Source of the DNA: an uncultured Butyrivibrio sp.
GTDB taxonomy: Bacteria; Bacillota; Clostridia; Lachnospirales; Lachnospiraceae
DNA: 12,079 nucleotides
NCBI GenBank assembly: GCA_910577605.1
Contig: CAJTON010000003.1
Coordinates: forward strand, 1-12,079
Direction: 5' to 3'
Under the pieces are notes generated by a model, which made no database searches, was not told where the DNA came from, and saw only the letters and a program-made list of their open reading frames with translations. Each line of letters opens with the position of its first letter. Position 1 is the stretch's first letter. Below, one piece after another: positions 7,196 to 12,079 of the stretch. Both the position numbers and the translations under genes were made by a program.

Positions 7196-9100
7196 TCAGA
7201 TCACCCCCCGGTCGGGGAGCTTTGCGTCCGAAAGTTTCGCGTCCGAAAGGAAATCCGCCATCGCCGCATCGCGGCTCTCTTTGTAGGAATTTATCTTCTC
7301 GCGCTGTCCGGGCAGCACGTCGCCTCCCGTTTTCTCAAGCTCCCTTGTCTCGGCGGCTCTTTTGGCTTCTGCCACCTCTATCTGTCTTTTAAGCGCCGCG
7401 TCCTCTTCCTCTTTTTTATAGCCGGAGAGCTTTTCGCGCACGGAGGGGCGTAACTCCGCCCCGGAGCGTGGCTCGGGCTCCTTGTCATATCCGTCTCCTA
7501 ACCTCCACCCCTTGGCGTAAAACTCTTCGTAGCTGTCAAAGCCGTACTGTCCCGCCATTATCTCGCGGTAATCCTCGACGGGCATTTTTCCCATGTTGGT
7601 TTTTACAGTAGTGCCCGGAGATTCCTTATTCTCATGTACGGGTCCGGCATCCGGCTGTCCGGCGTCCGCTCCGGGCTCCTCGGGCTCGGGCTCATCATTG
7701 TTCGATAAAAGCTCCTTTTCCATTGCGGCAAAGTCATAGGTGCGCTGTGAAAACCTGTTGAACCTGTTTTTAGTATCCGGGATCCTTGAATTATCGGTTC
7801 CCTCGTGTACGGCGTCCTCATAGCTTTTTTCATTTGCGGGCTCGGAATGCGCAGGTTCCGCGGCGCTTTTTTCGGACTGTAAGGTCTCCCCGGCTTCCGG
7901 ATCCTTTGCGGTATCGCCGTCCCTGTCCTTCCTGTCGTAATGCGTGAGCAGCTCTTCGCCGTATACGCTCCCTGCGGCGGCTCCGGATCTGTCATAAAGC
8001 TGATAGAGCCTTTCCGGCTCGATATGCACCTTGTAGCTCCTGCCTCCGTGCACCTCTTCAAGACCTGCCTTGTCAAAGTACACATAGCGGGCGTCTTTTT
8101 TGTAGGTCCCCGGCACGCGCGTCCTTATCTGCGTCTCGGTCTCTTCTTCGACAAGGGAGTTTTTACCCCGGCTTATCGTGACGTCGCCGTAAACATACGC
8201 GGGACCGGGCTTTTCCTCCCTGTCCGCTGTCTTCGCGCTTTCGGACCTTACGGCTGCGGGAGCGTCTTTTTCAGTAACGCCCTGCTCCGAATAACTTTTC
8301 CCGGACTGAGCCCCTGAGGCTGTCCGGGCTCTTGAGTTTCCCGGCGTTTCGCTGTCATGGCGGTCATAGTGCCTTAAAAGCTCCTCTCCCTTTACGGTCT
8401 CTGCGGCAGCTCCGTCCGCACCGTAAAGCTCATAGCTGCCTTCGGGGTCGATGTGGACCTTATAGCTCCTGCCTCCGTGGACCTCCTCCAAGCCGTCCTT
8501 GTCAAAGTACACATAGCGGACGTCCTTTCCGTAGGTCCCCGGCACGCGCGTCCTTATCTGCGTCTCGGTCTCCCCCGCCTCATCGACAAGCGAGTTTACC
8601 TCGCGGCTTACCGTGACGTCGCCATAAACGTAGTCCCCGTCTTTTGCGGGCTCGCCGTATTCTCTTTCAGCTTCCGGCGTTCCCTCTATGGAAACGTCCT
8701 GTTTTACGGCGGTAAGTCCGAAGCGCTCTATTATGCGGTTTACGACCGCCGCGTCCTCAGCCCTGATGAACATATCCGTATTCCCGTCGCGGTCCTGCTT
8801 TCTGTCCTTTACTATGCAGTAGCGGACATTGTAGGCTTTCGCCTCCTTCGCAAATTTCTTTAGGTCCTGATCCCTTATCGTAAATAAGGTGATGCCCTTT
8901 GAGTCCCTGAGCATGTTTTTTAACATGACCTTTCCCCTGGTCTTTTTCTTTCCGGAGAGCGCCGCCGCTAAAAGCGCCGCGGCGTGTACCGCGCCTTTTC
9001 CGGCTATCCTTACCACGACGACCATTCCCTCCATTCCTATTTTAAATACCTGCCCGGCAAGGCTTATGACCTGCCCGGCGGCGTCTGCTCCAACGTCCAT
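7196..9100 (-). CDS. pcfB: PcfB/DUF3801-type conjugation protein with duplicated module
   Basis: Residues 1-130 match the PcfB/DUF3801 family. This part has a hydrophobic N-terminal stretch, a basic KKKTRGKVMLKNML segment, then FTIRDQDLKKFAKEAKAY and YCIVKDR. PcfB-type proteins work with the coupling protein and relaxase in substrate docking. Unlike ordinary PcfB proteins of roughly 150-200 residues, this one has 634 residues. Two similar modules at 157-249 and 302-392 each begin YVYGDVT and end GEELL-HYDR. They are joined and followed by charged, probably disordered linkers. A conserved-looking segment follows at about 505-540 (VEDYREIMAGQYGFDSYEEF), then a Glu/Lys-rich probable coiled coil at about 560-600. 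The module is not one I can name. The ATG at 9098-9100 has AAAGGAG 9 bases upstream and overlaps the relaxase gene by 37 bases. Confidence 0.82.
   Translation of the reverse strand: MDVGADAAGQVISLAGQVFKIGMEGMVVVVRIAGKGAVHAAALLAAALSGKKKTRGKVMLKNMLRDSKGITLFTIRDQDLKKFAKEAKAYNVRYCIVKDRKQDRDGNTDMFIRAEDAAVVNRIIERFGLTAVKQDVSIEGTPEAEREYGEPAKDGDYVYGDVTVSREVNSLVDEAGETETQIRTRVPGTYGKDVRYVYFDKDGLEEVHGGRSYKVHIDPEGSYELYGADGAAAETVKGEELLRHYDRHDSETPGNSRARTASGAQSGKSYSEQGVTEKDAPAAVRSESAKTADREEKPGPAYVYGDVTISRGKNSLVEEETETQIRTRVPGTYKKDARYVYFDKAGLEEVHGGRSYKVHIEPERLYQLYDRSGAAAGSVYGEELLTHYDRKDRDGDTAKDPEAGETLQSEKSAAEPAHSEPANEKSYEDAVHEGTDNSRIPDTKNRFNRFSQRTYDFAAMEKELLSNNDEPEPEEPGADAGQPDAGPVHENKESPGTTVKTNMGKMPVEDYREIMAGQYGFDSYEEFYAKGWRLGDGYDKEPEPRSGAELRPSVREKLSGYKKEEEDAALKRQIEVAEAKRAAETRELEKTGGDVLPGQREKINSYKESRDAAMADFLSDAKLSDAKLPDRGVI
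7925..8632 (-). repeat. Intragenic tandem duplication of a ~92-residue module
   Basis: Copy one is 8354-8632 (residues 157-249) and copy two is 7925-8197 (residues 302-392), separated by a 52-residue unlike linker. The DNA, not only the protein, is closely similar: 8531-8572 and 8102-8143 are identical over 42 bases, and another shared tract of over 20 bases covers the KYVYFD-like region. Identity at synonymous positions points to a recent duplication or to gene conversion between the copies. Confidence 0.9.
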
Positions 9101-10452
9101 ACGTTTTCGCTCCTTTCTGATTCCTTTATTTTTTCCTGCTGCGCCTCGGTCTGCATGACTGTCTCAAATATCTGCGCCGAGCGCGCCTCTATGTTCCTGC
9201 ATCTTTTTAAGGCTTTACGGTCTTTTTCCATAAGGGCGCTGACCCCCGCTATCTCCGCGCGGATCCCGGGGGCGCGTCCCTCGCTGCCCTTCCGGCGCAG
9301 CTCGTTTCTTAACTCACGCCGGAGATCCTCGAGGTCCGCAAGCTCCGATATGTACTTTTCCATAAGACCCTTAAGGTCACTTAAAGTTTCTATCTTTTCT
9401 TCTGACAGAAACCTTGCCTCCTCGGAGATCTCCTTTAGCCTCGCCACGTCCTCCTTCAGCCTGTGCGGCAGGTAGAGGCTGCGACCCGGGTTCTTCTGCA
9501 CGTTCCCTAAAAGATAGCGGTAGTGCCAGTACAGCCCCATGATCCGGTCTTTTTTTCCCGTATATTTTTTCAGGCGTAAAACAAAAAGGCTGCACGTCCG
9601 GTTACGCTCCCTCGCGGCACTGACCTCCACGGTGCGTTTCTGGTTCTCCGCCAGCCTTTCGCGGATCGCGGTGTTCGTGTAACTGTCGCCGAGGCGGTAG
9701 AGCCTCACGGACGCCCTCCCTTCCCCGCGGGGCGTGACGCTCCAGTATTTGCGGTTGGGATTAAGGTTGCAGCTGTACCCCATCTTTCTTATCGCGCGGT
9801 TAAGATCCTCAAGGTTAGTGCTCTGAGCGATCGCCGCGTCCACCGCCTGACGGATCGCTGCGTATCTGGCGTTCGCTGCGGGGGAGTTCCTTATATGATC
9901 CGGCAGATGATGCCGTCTCGGGGTCTCTATCTCTGACAGCCCGTGCGCGAGGCAGAGCCTGTCGGCGACGTGGCGGAACTTGAACCAGCTCGTCTCATCG
10001 TGGATCCGTTTTCCCGTTTTATAGGAAACGGAGTTTACGACGAAGTGGCAGTGGTACACCCCTGTGTTTAAGTGGGTCGCGACAAGCACCTGGTAGTCGG
10101 ACCACATCTTTTTTGCAAACTCCATGCCGATCTCATGCGCATGCGCCGCCGTGACTTCCCCCGGCTTAAAGGACATATATCCGTGCCACGCGAGTATCCC
10201 GTCCTCTTTCCCAAACTGGCGCTTGACCGTCGTCATCTCCTGGTACGCTATCCCGGGATTTAAGTTCACGCCCCCGACGTACATCCGCTTTTCTGTCTTT
10301 TCAGGATCGGCGGCGTATCTTAATACGCTGTCAAGATCGTCGGGGTATATCTCTCTTAAAAGTTCCTCGGTTATGGTCTTTTTTGGATTGATGACGTAAT
10401 TGATCACTGTGTCGAGGCGGCACCTGACGCGCCACATACACGTCACTGCCAT
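9064..10452 (-). CDS. mobA: MOBP-type relaxase (MobA/VirD2 family)
   Basis: This 462-residue protein has the relaxase signature. A likely catalytic tyrosine, Tyr19, sits in VINYVINPKKT. A motif II-like region reads AWHGYMSFKPGEVTAAHAHE. The metal-binding histidine motif is VYHCHFVVNS, with His134, His136 and Asn140. The N-terminal ~270 residues are the nicking domain; the rest is charged and largely helical, probably a relaxosome and coupling tail. Relaxases cut one strand at oriT, stay covalently bound to the 5' end through the tyrosine, and pilot the strand through the channel. The closest recognisable type is that of Tn1549-like elements. The gene starts inside the end of mobC (10-base overlap) and runs 37 bases into the pcfB-like gene, so the three form one coupled unit. 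The exact catalytic tyrosine is inferred from position. Confidence 0.93.
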   Translation of the reverse strand: MAVTCMWRVRCRLDTVINYVINPKKTITEELLREIYPDDLDSVLRYAADPEKTEKRMYVGGVNLNPGIAYQEMTTVKRQFGKEDGILAWHGYMSFKPGEVTAAHAHEIGMEFAKKMWSDYQVLVATHLNTGVYHCHFVVNSVSYKTGKRIHDETSWFKFRHVADRLCLAHGLSEIETPRRHHLPDHIRNSPAANARYAAIRQAVDAAIAQSTNLEDLNRAIRKMGYSCNLNPNRKYWSVTPRGEGRASVRLYRLGDSYTNTAIRERLAENQKRTVEVSAARERNRTCSLFVLRLKKYTGKKDRIMGLYWHYRYLLGNVQKNPGRSLYLPHRLKEDVARLKEISEEARFLSEEKIETLSDLKGLMEKYISELADLEDLRRELRNELRRKGSEGRAPGIRAEIAGVSALMEKDRKALKRCRNIEARSAQIFETVMQTEAQQEKIKESERSENVWTLEQTPPGRS

Positions 10453-10778
10453 AGGCGGCTCTTTTCCGGCTCGAGGTATTTTTTCTCGATGGCGAGCTGA
10501 AACTGATTGAGGCGCTCAAGCTCCGCCTCAAGACGCGCAGCGTCTATGCCGCCGTAGGTATGCGCCTTCATGGTGAGCTGGTTTATGTTATTGGCGATTC
10601 CGGACAGCTCGCGCATATGGGCATAAAATTCCTCGTCGGGTTTTTCCTTCGGCTCGTAACCCCTGATGAGCAGACGAAAGAGCGCCGACATATCGAGGCA
10701 GCAGCGCTGCGCCTTGCGCGCGTAGTCTTCTTTTTCCTGCAAGGTGAGGCGCGCTTTAAAAATCTCGTTTTTTGCCAA
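10443..10778 (-). CDS. mobC: MobC-like relaxosome accessory protein
   Basis: From a TTG start this is 111 residues, beginning AKNEIFKARLTLQEKEDYAR after the initiator. The N-terminal half resembles a ribbon-helix-helix DNA-binding domain. The C-terminal half has ELSGIANNINQLTMKAH followed by a leucine-rich helix, the hallmark of MobC mobilisation proteins. MobC binds near oriT and helps the relaxase open and nick the DNA, and often represses its own operon. I prefer the TTG at 10776-10778 because AAAGGAGGG lies 7 bases upstream at 10786-10794 and homologs begin near this point. An ATG at 10824-10826 would add 16 residues (MIPRRDPRDK...), but these are encoded by the inverted repeat and the Shine-Dalgarno region, so they are probably not translated. 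The gene overlaps the relaxase start. Confidence 0.87.
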   Translation of the reverse strand: MAKNEIFKARLTLQEKEDYARKAQRCCLDMSALFRLLIRGYEPKEKPDEEFYAHMRELSGIANNINQLTMKAHTYGGIDAARLEAELERLNQFQLAIEKKYLEPEKSRLWQ

Positions 10779-10785
10779 ACGGCTT

Positions 10786-10794
10786 CCCTCCTTT
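10786..10794 (-). promoter_or_regulatory. Ribosome binding site setting the mobC TTG start
   Basis: AAAGGAGGG on the minus strand lies 7 bases before the TTG at 10776-10778. It is a much better match than anything before the upstream ATG at 10824-10826, where only a GAAGAAAG-like stretch is present. Confidence 0.7.
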
Positions 10795-10800
10795 CCTTTA

Positions 10801-10822
10801 TCCCGCGGATCTCTGCGCGGGA
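10801..10822. repeat. Inverted repeat just upstream of mobC
   Basis: TCCCGCG at 10801-10807 is perfectly complementary to CGCGGGA at 10816-10822, with an 8-base loop containing GATC. It sits immediately upstream of the mobC Shine-Dalgarno site. A related arrangement, TCCCGC, GGATC, GCGGG, recurs at 10940-10957. It could be an operator for MobC autoregulation, part of oriT, or an RNA hairpin limiting mobC translation. Confidence 0.55.
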
Positions 10823-10855
10823 TCATCTTTCTTCCTTATTTCCTGTCCGGGGGTT

Positions 10856-10973
10856 TTAGGGGGCGAAGCCCCTTAACAAGCGTGTTTGGTGCCTGTGGCA
10901 ACAAACGCACTGCTTGCTGTTACAATGCAGAACTCATGTTCCCGCACGGATCGCGGGGTTTTCCCTGCAGAAC
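10856..10973. other. oriT: Candidate origin of transfer (oriT) with hairpin cluster
   Basis: The gap between the toprim gene and mobC (10779-11005, 227 bases) is the natural place for oriT. Within it are three hairpins. At 10856-10876 a 9-pair stem (one G-T pair) closes on loop GAA, with core GGGGC/GCCCC. At 10884-10906 GTTTGgTGCC pairs with GGCAaCAAAC around a 3-base loop, 9 of 10 positions. At 10941-10957 CCCGC pairs with GCGGG. The octamer TGCAGAAC occurs at 10926-10933 and again at 10966-10973, flanking the third hairpin. No T-run follows the GC-rich stem on either strand, which argues against a terminator. The nic site cannot be named from sequence alone, and a promoter for mobC may share the region. 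What is seen is structure plus position; oriT function is inferred. Confidence 0.5.
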
Positions 10974-11005
10974 GCGCCGAAAAAACACCCCCTGCCCCCT
11001 AAGCT

Positions 11006-12079
11006 TTAAAGCGCCTCCCGTCCGCTTTTTTCCCTGGCGGGCGCGTCATTTTTTACGGCGGGAGCGTCCGTTTTTTCCACGGGAGGGGACGCCCTTTCAG
11101 GATTTCCCTCTCCGTTTTTTACGTCCGCGCGCTCCGTTTCCTGACGTTTTTTTATTGTGATTTTTAAGAAATCGTTGCAGTCCTTGCCCTCCGGCGGCGG
11201 CGAATCCTTAATTGCCACTTTGCCGTCAAGGAGCGTTTTTATCTTCGCCGCGGCGCTCCGTCCGGGCTCGTCATTGTCAAGGTGCAGCACCACGGCTTCG
11301 GTCTGCGGGTTCTTTGAAAGATAATTAAGGAGCGCGGGCGGCGGCTTTATATCGCTGCCGTTTTCCGCCCTTCCTCCCGCTATCCCGCCGAGCGAGAGCA
11401 GGTTTTTTTTGCGGAAATCCACTCCGTACATCTCCATTAACGAGGCGTATGAGAGCGCGTCTATGGCTGCCTCAAAGACGTGTACCTGTGTGTTTTTTTC
11501 CTCCGACGTCATGCGGAAACTGTGTTCCTTTCTGCTGCCGCGCGCCTCGATCATCACTTTTTTATCGCCCGTGCCGCGGCAGAACGCATACGCAGGCTTG
11601 CCGCCGTCAAAACCTAAAAAGACTGCGTTATGATACTTACCGTCCTCATAAAGCAGTCCTTTTTCCTCGCAGTATTTGATTACGTTCATGCTGATCCCGC
11701 GTCCCGTAAGGTAGCGCTCCATTCGGTAGGCGGTCGAGTTTTTTTCGGGGAGGATCAGTTCCTTTTGCGCGTCATTCCGTGTCCTGTTTTCCTCGATGCG
11801 CCTTGAATAATCGGGCGCGCCGCGTACTCCCTCTATGAGTTTCACCGCCTCCTGCCACTCCATGCCCTTTACTGTTTCGAGGTATTTAAGGGCGCTTTTC
11901 CCGCCCGCCGCGTCATGGTCCCACCAGCACCATTTACCGTTGCTTAACTTGAGGGCGGGCTCGCTTTTGAGCTTGTAGGAATTATTCCCGGTCCGTATGA
12001 GGTCCCACGGCTCATAGATCTGCTTGTAGGTCAGAAGGTCCATTTCCTTCGCTTTTTTTATTCGCTCGGGGTCTATGTA
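11006..12079 (-). CDS. DUF3991/toprim-domain protein, 5' end outside window
   Basis: Reading from the right edge, the frame is open for 357 residues and starts YIDPERIKKAKEMDLLTYKQ. Relatives normally begin with a methionine only a residue or two before this YI-PE sequence, so nearly the whole gene is present and the internal ATG at 12041-12043 is not the start. The N-terminal DUF3991 part has LKLSNGKWCWWDHDAAGGKS followed by a YLETVKG segment. The toprim part has the FEAAIDALSYAS glutamate motif and LHLDNDEPGRSAA, the metal-binding aspartates. The last ~50 residues are a Pro/Lys/Glu-rich tail without known fold. Toprim_2 proteins are primase-like; in mobile elements they are thought to help replicate or process transferred DNA. 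The gene lies upstream of the candidate oriT and probably begins a distinct segment of the operon. Confidence 0.87.
   Translation of the reverse strand, partial: YIDPERIKKAKEMDLLTYKQIYEPWDLIRTGNNSYKLKSEPALKLSNGKWCWWDHDAAGGKSALKYLETVKGMEWQEAVKLIEGVRGAPDYSRRIEENRTRNDAQKELILPEKNSTAYRMERYLTGRGISMNVIKYCEEKGLLYEDGKYHNAVFLGFDGGKPAYAFCRGTGDKKVMIEARGSRKEHSFRMTSEEKNTQVHVFEAAIDALSYASLMEMYGVDFRKKNLLSLGGIAGGRAENGSDIKPPPALLNYLSKNPQTEAVVLHLDNDEPGRSAAAKIKTLLDGKVAIKDSPPPEGKDCNDFLKITIKKRQETERADVKNGEGNPERASPPVEKTDAPAVKNDAPAREKSGREAL

Noticed and set aside
7603..8085. A 160-residue frame inside the pcfB-like gene on the same strand
   Set aside because: It is a shifted-frame shadow of the low-complexity linker; the main frame is continuous with domain matches on both sides.
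10856..10876. GC-rich hairpin as a rho-independent terminator
   Set aside because: The stem is strong but no T-run follows it on either strand; position near mobC fits an oriT structure better.
1..12079. Integrase, attachment sites, tRNA or defence genes
   Set aside because: I looked for such genes on both strands and found no frame or structure supporting any; all long frames belong to the transfer operon or the surface protein.

Overview
The window is a conjugation (type IV secretion) module of an integrative and conjugative element from a low-GC-phylum Gram-positive, most likely a gut Clostridia/Lachnospiraceae-type host. Reasons: every supported gene is on the minus strand in one tightly packed block, Shine-Dalgarno sequences are strong AGGAGG types, and the order primase-like toprim protein, MobC, relaxase, PcfB-like protein, VirD4, small pilin-like protein, VirB6/TrbL, PrgI, VirB4 is that of Tn1549-like (CTn) elements. 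No integrase, replication initiator, resistance gene, tRNA or rRNA is visible, so this is an interior slice. Both ends cut through genes.

Layout in transcription order (right to left). 12079-11006: DUF3991/toprim protein, whose 5' end lies outside the window. 11005-10779: non-coding, with several hairpins; the best oriT candidate. 10778-10443: MobC-like relaxosome protein. 10452-9064: MOBP-type relaxase. 9100-7196: PcfB/DUF3801-type protein carrying a duplicated ~92-residue module. 7195-5369: VirD4/TraG coupling ATPase. 5336-4974: small secreted two-helix pilin-like (Maff2/VirB2-like) protein. 4969-4112: polytopic VirB6/TrbL. 4111-3894: non-coding gap with a degenerate direct repeat. 3893-1383: large BspA-like leucine-rich-repeat surface protein. 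1354-842: PrgI. 867-1: N-terminal third or so of the VirB4 ATPase, running off the left edge.

The genes fit one process. MobC and relaxase would nick at oriT and hold the transferred strand. PcfB and VirD4 would bring the relaxosome to the channel. The pilin-like, VirB6, PrgI and VirB4 proteins would form and energise the channel. The toprim protein probably acts in DNA processing or second-strand synthesis.

The least expected gene is the 836-residue repeat surface protein between trbL and prgI, where this element family usually has nothing. It looks like an adhesin acquired by the transfer operon, and may act in mating-pair contact or as host-colonisation cargo. Other points worth attention are the nearly identical duplicated module in the PcfB-like protein, a hairpin cluster beside mobC, and a 10-base sequence of that cluster that recurs in the gap upstream of the adhesin.
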